Below, piece after piece: positions 35,924 to 44,829 of a stretch of 64,000 bases of DNA. Both the position numbers and the translations under genes were made by a program. The notes beneath the pieces were generated by a model. The model had not been told where the DNA came from. It was given only the letters and a program-made list of their open reading frames with translations, and did no database searches. Every line of letters begins with the position of its first letter. Position 1 is the first letter of the stretch. The stretch lies in the NCBI GenBank assembly GCA_046328995.1, contig JAXLVN010000003.1, positions 310,001 to 374,000 on the forward strand. Reading direction: 5' to 3'. The stretch comes from JADJXV01 sp046328995 (GTDB lineage Bacteria > Bacteroidota > Ignavibacteria > Kapaibacteriales > UBA961).

Positions 35924-38680
35924 TTACCCCTGCTTATCCTTTCTCTTTGGTTTCTTCCTCTCCTCCACAAACATCCCGCCCACATACCGCTCATACAACT
36001 CAAACAAAAATACCATGCGATTCGCCTCATTCACAAAGGGTTGCGCGCGGTAGGCATTGTCCACCGCTTTGTCTAATTCATTGTGCGCTTTGACGAGAAT
36101 CGGTGGCATCGAAAGCGGGTCGTATAACACCGCAAGCGAACTCCCCGGAAAAGCAGCCCGCGCATCCAAAACCTTCTGCGCCGCTTGCTCTATCGCTTTA
36201 ATCTGCTTCGGTGTGGGAGATTCAGGCCATGGGAAGTTGTTGTACACGATGTCTTTGGAGTAGCGGAATCTGCTTTCTAATCTTCCGCATACAGATTTTA
36301 CCCATGCCATGTGCATCATCGAGGTTACAATGCCGAAATGATAGAGAGATGCATTTGGAATTGACTGACAAGAATTGCTTACGATTGAATTCTTATCAAA
36401 GAATCCCATCGGAATATATGTTCTATTTTCAGAACTATGACATGGAATTGCTATGAAAGAAGATGGATTATTTACATCTCTGAATTGAGTCGGGCGTGTC
36501 GCGAGTTTTCTTGCTCCTGCATCTTTACTAGCTTCTCGCATTTCTTTCACTTTCTTTACACGTTCTAAAACATGAGGAAGACTTTTGAGCTTAGATGGCT
36601 CAATATCAACTAACCATAAACACCATCTTTTTTCTCCATTCAAAAACTCTCTTGCTGAGATAAGAGGTTTAATATATGGTTCAGCATTGGGCTCAATTCT
36701 CAAGAATTCTATTTTCTCAATATCAGAGAGTATTAAATTTCCACCATCGACTGGTTTATTACCATAAGCCATTTTGGGTACTTTACATATAGGTGCAGAA
36801 TTATTGGAAACAAATAAGTTCTTTGCATCAATTAGGTACGGATTAATATTTTTAGCTTTAATCTCATGGGCATTACCACGAATATCTTCATATTCAAAGA
36901 TGCTTTTATTTACCGTATCATAATTTGCGAAACCTATTATAACACAATACACAGCAGCATTTCCTTTCGCTTCATTTTGCCATTTAAAAGTCCTATGAGC
37001 AAAATGGATGACAATGTTATACTTTATCATCATTTGCTTCCAAAGAATACTAGTTTGTTCTCCTTGCACTATGGAGTTTGTCGAAACAAAAGCAACTTTG
37101 ATTGCTGTACCTTGAATATATTTGGCTGCTTTAATATACCATCCGCTGACATAATCGAGAACACCACTTCCTTCAGATTTATCGAAGAGATTTATAATTT
37201 GAGCACGCTGAGACGCCTTCATTAAACTAGAGCCAATGAATGGTGGATTCCCTAAAATATATGAAAGTTTTTTGGGCGGTACTACTGACTCCCATTCAAG
37301 AATCAACGCGTCACCATGCACAATTGTTGCTGCTTTTTTGAGGGGCAGCCGTGCGAAATACTTTCCGAATTCGATACTGATGAGCATATTCATTTGGTGG
37401 TCGATGAGCCACATTGCCACTTCTGCTATGCGCGCCGGAAACTCTTCGTATTCAATACCATACATCATATCCACATCGAGATAGACGATGGTTTCGATAC
37501 TGGTCACGATTTTGTTTTTGTAGAGCACGCGGAGAATATCAAGCTCCAGCAGCCGCAATTCCCGGTACGTAATCACGAGGATATTGCCGCATCCGCAGGC
37601 GGGATCGAGAAATTTGAGGGAGGCGAGCTTGCGATGGAATTCCTGAAGCTTGGTTTTGTTGCTTTTGCAGGATTCGAACTCTGCGCGGAGTTCGTCGAGG
37701 AAGAGCGGCTTGATAATTTTGAGCACATTTGTTTCGCTTGTGTAGTGCGCGCCGAGATTGCGGCGTTCGACGGGGTTCATCACGCTTTGAAACATTGACC
37801 CAAAGATATCGGGCGAGATTTTGCTCCAGTCTTGGTAGCAGCAGTCGAGCAGGGCGAGGCGCATTTTGCTGTCGAAGCTGGCGATGGGGAGGAATTCATC
37901 GAAGAGCTTGCCATTGACGTACGGGAATTCGGCGAGCTGTTCATCGAGATTCTTGAAGCGTTTGGTTTCTGGAGTGTTGAGGACCTGGAAGAGCTCTTGC
38001 AGGCGTGCAGCGAGGTCACTTCCGTCGATGTTGGTGCGTTGTTCGATGAAGTCCTGGAATTGTTGTTTGGTGAAGATAGCAGTATCTTCGGCAAAGAGGC
38101 AGAAGAGCAGGCGCACGAGATAGACTTCGAGGGCATGGCCGTCATAGCCGATTTCTTTGAGGCGGTCATGGAGCTTGCCCATGAGTTCGGCGGCTTTGAT
38201 ATTGGCGGGGTCTTGTTCTTTGAATATCTTCTTTTGGTACCCGATAAGTGCGCCGAAATGCTGGACGTTGTGGACGAGGTCGGGGAGGTGGAAGTGGAGG
38301 TAATCTTCTTTGGTATCAGATTCCAAATCATACAACCGAAACTCAAAAAAGTCGCTGACAAGTATATACCGTGGCAATTCATGATCGTTGAGTCCATGCA
38401 AGTATTCTTTTGCCTGAGCGAAGGCGCGGTCGAGGTTTTTGCCTTTGGATTTCATTTCGACGAGGATGGTACCTTTCCAGAGGAGGTCGATATAGCCATC
38501 GGAAGCATCGAGCCGCTTGACGCGATGTTCGAACGTCGAGACTTTACGATTAGAGATACCGAAGACATGAAAGAACTCAACGAGGAATTGTTTGGCTTCG
38601 GCGTCTTCGTTCTGAGCGGTGGCCCATTCTTTCGAGAAAGCGAGAGCGCGGTCTTTGATTTCGTTCCAGCTAAGTGCCAT
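35924..38680 (-). CDS. MmeI-like type IIG restriction-modification protein
   Basis: 918 residues combining nuclease and adenine methyltransferase in one chain. N-terminal nuclease part: DGYIDLLWKGTILVEMKSKG, giving Asp65, Glu75 and Lys77 of a PD-(D/E)XK site. Helical spacer to about residue 330, then GAHYTSE, SAM-binding LDPACGCGNIL (motif I) and catalytic NPPF (motif IV). The target-recognition region follows, then a C-terminal helical end. This order matches MmeI-like enzymes, which methylate one strand and cut at a distance. The start is the ATG at 38680. No separate methylase or specificity gene is near, as expected. Site specificity cannot be predicted. Confidence 0.9.
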   Translation of the reverse strand: MALSWNEIKDRALAFSKEWATAQNEDAEAKQFLVEFFHVFGISNRKVSTFEHRVKRLDASDGYIDLLWKGTILVEMKSKGKNLDRAFAQAKEYLHGLNDHELPRYILVSDFFEFRLYDLESDTKEDYLHFHLPDLVHNVQHFGALIGYQKKIFKEQDPANIKAAELMGKLHDRLKEIGYDGHALEVYLVRLLFCLFAEDTAIFTKQQFQDFIEQRTNIDGSDLAARLQELFQVLNTPETKRFKNLDEQLAEFPYVNGKLFDEFLPIASFDSKMRLALLDCCYQDWSKISPDIFGSMFQSVMNPVERRNLGAHYTSETNVLKIIKPLFLDELRAEFESCKSNKTKLQEFHRKLASLKFLDPACGCGNILVITYRELRLLELDILRVLYKNKIVTSIETIVYLDVDMMYGIEYEEFPARIAEVAMWLIDHQMNMLISIEFGKYFARLPLKKAATIVHGDALILEWESVVPPKKLSYILGNPPFIGSSLMKASQRAQIINLFDKSEGSGVLDYVSGWYIKAAKYIQGTAIKVAFVSTNSIVQGEQTSILWKQMMIKYNIVIHFAHRTFKWQNEAKGNAAVYCVIIGFANYDTVNKSIFEYEDIRGNAHEIKAKNINPYLIDAKNLFVSNNSAPICKVPKMAYGNKPVDGGNLILSDIEKIEFLRIEPNAEPYIKPLISAREFLNGEKRWCLWLVDIEPSKLKSLPHVLERVKKVKEMREASKDAGARKLATRPTQFRDVNNPSSFIAIPCHSSENRTYIPMGFFDKNSIVSNSCQSIPNASLYHFGIVTSMMHMAWVKSVCGRLESRFRYSKDIVYNNFPWPESPTPKQIKAIEQAAQKVLDARAAFPGSSLAVLYDPLSMPPILVKAHNELDKAVDNAYRAQPFVNEANRMVFLFELYERYVGGMFVEERKKPKRKDKQG

Positions 38681-39484
38681 AGGGTTTTTGTGTGTTAGAG
38701 AGAGAATGATGTGAATTTGAATGTGCGGCAAAATTACAATTTATTAGGGGAATTAACCATGCAACACCGGCAAACCCACCCCTAAATCCCCTCCCGAGAG
38801 TGGACTTGGTGCGTCGGTGCGCTGGCGCGCACCTTCTCACTGTTTGTAGGGCGTAGGTATGTCGGTTAGTACTGCACAAAACCGAGTAAAACCCACTTCC
38901 CAAAACCCGCCCTACGATTCTTACCCCTCCCTGGAGGGGCAGGGGTGGGTTAAACACCCACAAACCCACCCCTAAATCCCCTCCCGAGAGTGGACTTGGT
39001 GCGTCGGTGCGCAGGCGCGCACCTTCTCACTGTTTGTAGGGCGTAGGTATGTCGGTTAGTACTGCACAAAACCGAGTAAAACCTACTACCCAAAACCCGC
39101 CCTACGATTCTTACCCCTCCCTGGAGGGGCAGGGGTGGGCTCCGTGGCAGGCGTGGTGTAGTGCGCATAACAAGCCCTCTCCCCACAAACCAACACGAAA
39201 AAGTAAAAAATAGTAAACCAAACCTCCAATAATCACATGGAATCTTTCTGAAGTATCTCTCTTCGTGATGGACTCAGTGGTCATGAGCAGGTTCGTCGAG
39301 CGTGGCTCATGGAAAGCAGCACGCCGAAGTGGTACTCTCAGGAGGAAGTTGGAGTAAGAACGATATTTTTTTCTGAGAAACCCCCTTTGTATGCTATCCA
39401 AGCACACAAAAAAACATATCTTTGCGTACCGCGGTAATGTATGCCGCAGGTAGATACATTTTTTACATTTTCCGGAGTATTTTT
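38681..39484. repeat. Gene-free region with two tandem copies of repeat family 1
   Basis: Copies B (38774-38950) and C (38964-39140) of the ACCCACCCCT/AGGGGTGGGT element are nearly identical and head to tail (period 190 bp). The centre is GC-rich with GGTGCGC and TTTGTAGGGCG. A degenerate CTGAAGTATCTC hairpin relative and an inverted half lie at about 39247-39345. No gene. Confidence 0.8.
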
Positions 39485-39970
39485 ATGGTAAAAGTTCGTT
39501 TCCTATTGTCCCTCGGTTTGGTGGGACTGCTTATGTTTACGTCGTGCGCCAAGGATTCATCGACGTCCACTAGCACCGATTCATACACATTCACTGCCAA
39601 GGTGGATGGCACTGCCTGGGATGGCACTGCTACAGCCGTGGCATCGAATAAGTCACTGGGCGGACTGCAGCCCTTTACACTGAGTGGCTATGCCAATGGA
39701 CTGACGATTGGCTTGTCGGTAGCACAATTATCCGATACAGGATCCCGTGGATTCGACGCACAGTTCAGATTTAATACCGCCACAATTACGGACGGTTCGA
39801 AAACATGGTCCACCGCTTATGGTAGCAGTTGGGATAATGGAACAATTCATATCACCAAGCTCACCTCGACAATGGCAGAAGGTACATTCGACTTTACTGC
39901 TATCAATAGCAGCGATACGACAAATAAACGACGCGTTACGGATGGGAAGTTCACAGTGAAATTACAATAA
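39485..39970 (+). CDS. Putative lipoprotein, DUF6252-like
   Basis: 161 residues from the ATG at 39485, preceded by GGAG. The signal ends in lipobox MFTSC (Cys21) with a Ser/Thr tether. The mature part begins YTFTAKVDGTAWDGTAT, the usual opening of DUF6252-like domains in this group, and ends DGKFTVKL, with a beta-sandwich style between. Surface or periplasmic lipoprotein of unknown function. It is upstream of two related lipoproteins but has its own stem-loop, so it is probably a separate transcript. Confidence 0.78.
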   Translation: MVKVRFLLSLGLVGLLMFTSCAKDSSTSTSTDSYTFTAKVDGTAWDGTATAVASNKSLGGLQPFTLSGYANGLTIGLSVAQLSDTGSRGFDAQFRFNTATITDGSKTWSTAYGSSWDNGTIHITKLTSTMAEGTFDFTAINSSDTTNKRRVTDGKFTVKLQ

Positions 39971-39991
39971 TCACATCAGTGAAGAGAAGCA

Positions 39992-40027
39992 AAGACCTTG
40001 AAGAAGTTCACACCCCTTCAAGGTCTT
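39992..40027 (+). terminator. Stem-loop after the DUF6252-like gene
   Basis: AAGACCTTGAAG (39992-40003) pairs perfectly with CTTCAAGGTCTT (40016-40027). The following sequence has no strong T run, so it may terminate only partly. Confidence 0.55.
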
Positions 40028-40285
40028 GAGCTCTGTTCCGAAGCGCTTGCTCCATTACGCGTACAATGTCACCTGTGTAGCGCAGGCCCATTTTGGGTGA
40101 CTGCCTGGCAATCACACAGTATTTCCACATCGTCGCACTAATCAGCTCACGCACTATCCTACAATTCGCGCATTCACACATTCGCACTGCATATCTTGAC
40201 AGGCGCTTGCCTGCATGAACAAGAGAATTCAGGCAGACAACCAACAATTCCTTCAACTACGTTCTATCACAATTTGAGAAAAAAT

Positions 40286-40930
40286 ATGAAAAAATATATC
40301 ATGATATTTGCATTGATGCTCACTGTTGTAGTATCATCCTGTACAAAAAATGATCCTGTTGCTCCCGGAGACACCACTGACCAAACGCAAAGCTATTATC
40401 CCTTAAAAGTAGGTTATTGGTGGGATTATACTTCCACTGTTAAAGGATATCCACCGACATATCGCACGACAATTGGTCCGGAAGAAGTAAAAAACGGTAA
40501 AACATACATGACGTCAACCAGTACCAATTCGACAGTGAAAGGATATTTCAGAGTTGAGAACAACAAAGTGTATTCACTCGGACCCAATCCGTATTTTGGG
40601 GTAAATGATGAATCAGAATACCTGTCGATGGATTATAACAAAGCTATCGGAGATTCATTAGAATTCAATAGTATCAATGCATCATCAGGTATTCCGCAGA
40701 AATATACTATTATCATGAAAGAGAAAAAAAGTTCGTTTACAACTCCCACCGGAGTAACCTATAGCGATGTCCTTGTTGTGCGCGTTAATCTCTATATTAA
40801 CTACCCTTCCGTTGGGTTAATGCTCATGACTTATAGCGATTCATATTATGCCAAGGGAATAGGACATGTGTATACAGAGACTCCGGGATTGGGGAATCTG
40901 GAGTTAACCGATTATAGTTTTAAAAAATAA
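40286..40930 (+). CDS. Putative lipoprotein, tandem copy 1
   Basis: 214 residues from ATG 40286. Signal MKKYIMIFALMLTVVVSSC with lipobox Cys19, then TKNDPVAPGDTTDQ. The mature domain opens YYPLKVGYWWDYTST and ends LELTDYSFKK. It is closely similar to the next gene along its whole length, a tandem duplication. The opening GYWW motif is common in Bacteroidota lipoproteins that carry a repeat-free beta domain. Function unknown. Confidence 0.8.
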   Translation: MKKYIMIFALMLTVVVSSCTKNDPVAPGDTTDQTQSYYPLKVGYWWDYTSTVKGYPPTYRTTIGPEEVKNGKTYMTSTSTNSTVKGYFRVENNKVYSLGPNPYFGVNDESEYLSMDYNKAIGDSLEFNSINASSGIPQKYTIIMKEKKSSFTTPTGVTYSDVLVVRVNLYINYPSVGLMLMTYSDSYYAKGIGHVYTETPGLGNLELTDYSFKK

Positions 40931-40996
40931 GGTCGAGCCGTGACAAGCAGACATCGAGGTAAACGTATTTTTGTAAACTATTTCGAAGAATGTTAT

Positions 40997-41641
40997 ATGA
41001 AAAAATATTTGTTGATTGTTACCATAGTGATGGTCGGTGTATTGTCATCGTGTACCAAGAATGATCCGGTGGCCCCGGGAGATACTAATGACCAAAGTCA
41101 AAGCTATTCTCCCATGAAAGTAGGATATTGGTGGGAATACACCTCTACAATGAAAGGATATCCCCCCACGTATCGTTTTACTATTGGTCCGGAAGAGATG
41201 AAAAATGGAAAATCGTACTTGACTTCGACGTATTCAAATTCCACATCCAAAGGGTATTTCAGAATTGAGAATAATAAAATCATTGCACTCGGACCGAATA
41301 TAACTCTGGGTATAGAAGGAGAAGAGGAGTATGTTTCCATTGATTTTAATAAAGCAATCGGAGAAACGATAGAGTACAGCAGAATTGATGGAATTACAGG
41401 TTATCCCCTACGAAATGTGTTATTAATGAAGGAGAAAAGAGACACCTTTACGACACCGTCCGGCGTTACCTATAAAGATATTGTAGTACTTCGCAACAGC
41501 TTATACCTACAATATCCTACATCAGGGCAAAGACTGATGACGTATTCAGAATCTTATTTTGCAAAAGGAATAGGTCAGGTATATACGACAACCCAAGAAT
41601 CAGGCGACATGGATTTAAAAGATTACAGTTTTAAAAAATAA
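40997..41641 (+). CDS. Putative lipoprotein, tandem copy 2
   Basis: 214 residues from ATG 40997; same length and layout as copy 1, with lipobox SSC (Cys19), CTKNDPVAPGDTNDQ and VGYWWEYTST. Differences from copy 1 are spread through the protein with conserved ends. It starts 66 bases after the copy 1 stop, so the pair is probably co-transcribed. It is followed by repeat family 1. Confidence 0.8.
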   Translation: MKKYLLIVTIVMVGVLSSCTKNDPVAPGDTNDQSQSYSPMKVGYWWEYTSTMKGYPPTYRFTIGPEEMKNGKSYLTSTYSNSTSKGYFRIENNKIIALGPNITLGIEGEEEYVSIDFNKAIGETIEYSRIDGITGYPLRNVLLMKEKRDTFTTPSGVTYKDIVVLRNSLYLQYPTSGQRLMTYSESYFAKGIGQVYTTTQESGDMDLKDYSFKK

Positions 41642-41689
41642 GGCCGCACAGGGACAATAGACTTTCGGATTCTATAGGTAACAGCCCTA

Positions 41690-41935
41690 CTCCTCGGAGG
41701 GGCAGGGGTGGGGTAAATACCCCCACCCCTAAATCCCCTCCCGAGAGTGGACTTGGTGCGTCGGTGCGCAGGCGCGCACCTTCTCACTGTTTGTAGGGCG
41801 TAGGCAGGGCGGTTAGTACTGCACAAAACCGAGTAAAACCTACTACCCAAAACCCACCCTACGATTCTTACCCCTCCCAGGAGGGGCAGGGGTGGGTTCC
41901 GTGGCAGGGGTGGGTTCCGTGGCAGGGGTGGGTTA
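41690..41935. repeat. Dispersed repeat family 1, copy D with a tripled end
   Basis: A partial end at about 41690-41714, then the main copy 41719-41897, then two further GGCAGGGGTGGGTT units to 41935. The last unit contains the stop codon of the minus-strand DUF559 gene (TAACCC on that strand). Confidence 0.75.
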
Positions 41936-42427
41936 CCGCAACCGCACCACCACCCCGGGATCATTAATCCCCACTCTCAACACCCTCTCCGGCAAAGCCC
42001 GCGTGTGCCGATTCAAATACCGACCTTCCTCCGTAAAATACTCCCAGTCTTTTGTTTCAAAACACCGGATATACTGCTTGATTATCGCGAGCACATCCTT
42101 CGTATGATAGAGCGTATCATGATTCGTGAATCGCAGCACGTTGAGTCCTACTTCATTCAGTCCTTCTTCTTTGAAATAGTCTTTTTCGCGTTGCTCGGTC
42201 GTGGTGTGAATGCTTCCGTCTATTTCGATAACGAGGCGCAATTCCACACAGTAGAAGTCTGCAATCCAATAGAGGAGCGGTTTTTGCCGGTGGAAGTCGT
42301 AGTGAGAGTTGAATGTACCTTTGAGATATTGCCAGAGGAAATATTCGGTACGGGTGCAGTTATTGCGTAATTCCCGGGCGCGTTCCTTGAGTCCGGGCGC
42401 GTAGGGGAGGATAATGCGACGTGGCAT
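41933..42427 (-). CDS. DUF559 (Vsr-like) endonuclease domain protein
   Basis: 164 residues. Typical DUF559 order: ARELRNNCTRTEYFLWQYL, YDFHRQKPLLYWIADFYCVE, LRLVIEIDGSIH, then GLNVLRFTNHDTLY. The fold is that of the very short patch repair endonuclease, with Asp in IADF and Glu/Asp in VIEIDG as likely metal ligands. DUF559 is frequent but its function in the cell is not settled. The C-terminus extends past the domain (FTEEGRYLNRHTRALPERV), and its stop codon lies in the end of repeat family 1. No signal peptide. Confidence 0.88.
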   Translation of the reverse strand: MPRRIILPYAPGLKERARELRNNCTRTEYFLWQYLKGTFNSHYDFHRQKPLLYWIADFYCVELRLVIEIDGSIHTTTEQREKDYFKEEGLNEVGLNVLRFTNHDTLYHTKDVLAIIKQYIRCFETKDWEYFTEEGRYLNRHTRALPERVLRVGINDPGVVVRLR

Positions 42428-42946
42428 AGTGAGATTTCTCCATTGTAAGTGAAAATGAAAAGGTGAATAATTGGTAGGACAAAACTACAAAAAAAACGAG
42501 AAATATCCTTCTGAGAGTATCACTTCCGAGTGATGCTCTCAGTGGTCAAGCAGGTACTAGTCAAGCAGGTTTAGTCAAGCACGCGCACTGAGAGCATCAT
42601 GAAGAAATGATACTCTCAGGAGGACTAGCCTGAGAGTATCACTTCCGAGTGATGCTCTCAGTGGTCAAGCAGGTACTAGTCAAGCAGGTTTAGTCAAGCA
42701 CTGGCACTGAGAGCATCATGAAGAAATGATACTCTCAGGAGGACTAGCCTGAGAGTATCACTTCCGAGTGATGCTCTCAGTGGTCAAGCAGGTTGGTCAA
42801 GCAGGAACACTGAGAGCATCACTAAGAAGTGATACCCTCAGGAGGACAAGCACGCACACTGAGAGCATCATGAGGAAATGATACTCTCAGGAGTAAAACC
42901 CTTATTTTTGCACCCAAAATAATTCCCCATCCATCCCAAACACATC
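42428..42946. repeat. Array of seven CTGAGAG hairpins
   Basis: Seven hairpins between 42511 and 42892, alternating in orientation. Units are joined by TGGTCAAGCAGG and GTACTAGTCAAGC spacers, and two successive units repeat with their spacer. Some have ATCAT/ATGAT where others have ATCAC/GTGAT, a compensated change. No gene in the interval. Confidence 0.88.
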
Positions 42947-44077
42947 ATGCTACCCATCGATTCACAAAGCGCTTCCAAATCCTTGATTATCAGTGATTCT
43001 CCGGGGGCTGCGCTGAGTGATGATCAGAAAGCATTTAATCGGTTGGTGTTGGCAATCGAACATCTCCGCCGGCAGAATGAAGAAATCACCACCCGGCTCG
43101 ATGCATGCCTGCAGTATTATTCGAAGAAAGTATTTCCAAAACTTCAGGAAATTGCACACCTTCGGGCGGAAATTCTCAAGAAAATATATCCCGTCTATTG
43201 CGAACAAAAACTTATCAATAAAGGCGATAAAAAGATTCTCCGGCAGTACTTTATCTCCGAGCTCTCGGGCATTGCTCCGTTCATGAAACTCGATGATGAA
43301 TTGCGGGAGATTTTCGAAGAAGCACATGGAGCAACGTATGCCGAAGTGCAACAGCAAAAAAAGGAAGACAAGCGGAAAGCAATGCAGGAAATGTTCGATA
43401 GCGAGGGCGTGAATATTCCTCTCGATGACCTCTCACCCGAAATGAACGATGAAGAAGTAGCGCGGAAGATGCATGAATATCACCATGCGGTGAAGCAAAA
43501 AGAACAAGAACAGAACGCGCGGAAGAGTGCGAAAGAGAAATCTAAAAAACAGCGAGCCAAGGACGCACGAGAACAGGAAAAAGCAGAACTCCGAACTACG
43601 GGCATCGGAAAAATCTACAAGAGTTTAGCAAAAGTATTCCACCCGGACCTCGAACGTGATGCCGAGAAAATTGCCGAGAAAGAAGACTTGATGAAACGCC
43701 TGACCGCAGCGTATGAACAGAATGATCTGCATACCTTGCTCCATCTTGAAATCGAGTGGAGTACAAAGGAAGAAGGGAAGAGCGAACGCCTGAGTGACGA
43801 CAAAGTGAGAATGTATAATCAAATTCTCGAAGAACAAGTCCGGGAGCTCGAACTCGCACGCCAGACAATCCTCGACCAACCGCGCTATCAGCCGCTGAAA
43901 GCGTATTTCCCGCCGTCTGTCGCGCCGTCCGGTTGGAATGAAGCCAAGCTCAAAAGCACAGCAAACGAGTACAAACAATACATCAACCACATGAAATTTA
44001 CTCTCAAGGGATTCGCCCGCAACCCGGTGAATGAAGTACGGGAAATAATTCAAGCGTATAACTATTACAATAGATAG
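42947..44077 (+). CDS. J-domain-containing protein
   Basis: 376 residues. Residues 1-215 are long helices, the last part (KQKEQEQNARKSAKEKSKKQ) very charged, likely coiled coil. A J-domain-like segment follows with KIYKSLAKVFHPDLERD and the HPD motif at residues 232-234, then helices LMKRLTAAYEQNDLHTLLHL. J domains stimulate the ATPase of Hsp70 (DnaK). The rest of DnaJ (Gly/Phe region, zinc finger) is missing, so this is a specialised partner. It lies between two hairpin arrays and has no operon partner. Confidence 0.78.
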   Translation: MLPIDSQSASKSLIISDSPGAALSDDQKAFNRLVLAIEHLRRQNEEITTRLDACLQYYSKKVFPKLQEIAHLRAEILKKIYPVYCEQKLINKGDKKILRQYFISELSGIAPFMKLDDELREIFEEAHGATYAEVQQQKKEDKRKAMQEMFDSEGVNIPLDDLSPEMNDEEVARKMHEYHHAVKQKEQEQNARKSAKEKSKKQRAKDAREQEKAELRTTGIGKIYKSLAKVFHPDLERDAEKIAEKEDLMKRLTAAYEQNDLHTLLHLEIEWSTKEEGKSERLSDDKVRMYNQILEEQVRELELARQTILDQPRYQPLKAYFPPSVAPSGWNEAKLKSTANEYKQYINHMKFTLKGFARNPVNEVREIIQAYNYYNR

Positions 44078-44089
44078 AAGGCCCTCTCT

Positions 44090-44250
44090 TCCGAGAGTAT
44101 CGCGTCTTCGCGATGCCCTCGGTATATGGGTCAAGCCCGAGAGTATCGCGTCTTCGCGATGCCCTCGGTATATGGGTCAAGCCCGAGAGTATCACGTCCT
44201 CGCGATGCCCTCGGTATATGGGTCAAGCCCGAGAGTATAGCATCCCGTCA
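44090..44250. repeat. Array of CCGAGAG hairpins (variant of the CTGAGAG family)
   Basis: Four units of about 50 bp. CCGAGAGTATCGCGTCTTCG opens the first, with the closing half CGCGATGCCCTCGG. Spacer TATATGGGTCAAGC repeats. Compared with CTGAGAG units, the outer stem changes T-A to C-G and the inner stem ATCAC/GTGAT becomes ATCGCG/CGCGAT, both compensated. The fourth copy is degenerate. Confidence 0.85.
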
Positions 44251-44829
44251 ATTCCCTCGGTTTGTGGAATGAAATTGATTCAACCAATCAAAAAAACAAG
44301 GACCAACCGAAACAGATTGCAAACAAAAGTGTCATTGCAGATAATACAGTTATGAATGTAATAGTACCATATTTAGAACATCGCTGTCATTCTGAACCCT
44401 TCGGAGGGTGAAGAATCGAAACTTGTTGTACAATTATGCTGTTACGACATCATCATGTTTCGATTCTTCGTTCGAAGACTCACTACCAATGACAGTTTTA
44501 TAACCTGTTCTTATTATATGACTTGCTGTCGCATCAGAGAAAGAGTTTCCCACAGAGTTTCACAGAGTTTTTCACAGAGTTCACAGCGGAATACTGCTGT
44601 GTGTGACTCTGTGAGCATACCCTGTGTAGCCCTGTGGGAGGAATTCTTCCGGCTACGTATAGCGGAAATTCTCTTTTGCTAGTACTTGCTGTGTCATTAC
44701 TTGCTTTTTTTTAAAGTTTTTAATTAGGCCTTCAGAATGACATACTTTCCACTCTATGTTGGTATAAGAATGCACATCACATACTTCTAGGCAATATCTA
44801 TCGTTTCATTTCTCCGGGAAAGTCCTGCT
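44251..44829. repeat. Gene-free region with repeat family 2 copy B
   Basis: 44384-44495 begins CTGTCATTCTGAACCC and ends CCAATGACAG, with GAAGAATCGAAAC inside and the inverted GTTTCGATTCTTC in the other half; it is a relative of 24990-25104. At 44545-44590 there is a run of CACAGAGTTT-type direct repeats. No gene. Confidence 0.65.

Noticed and set aside
37832..38698. Long plus-strand open frame opposite the type IIG gene
   Set aside because: It is an antisense shadow of a GC-rich coding region; the minus-strand frame has full methyltransferase motifs.
42511..42892. Possible CRISPR array
   Set aside because: Repeats are palindromic hairpins in alternating orientation with repeated, non-unique spacers; no cas gene is present.
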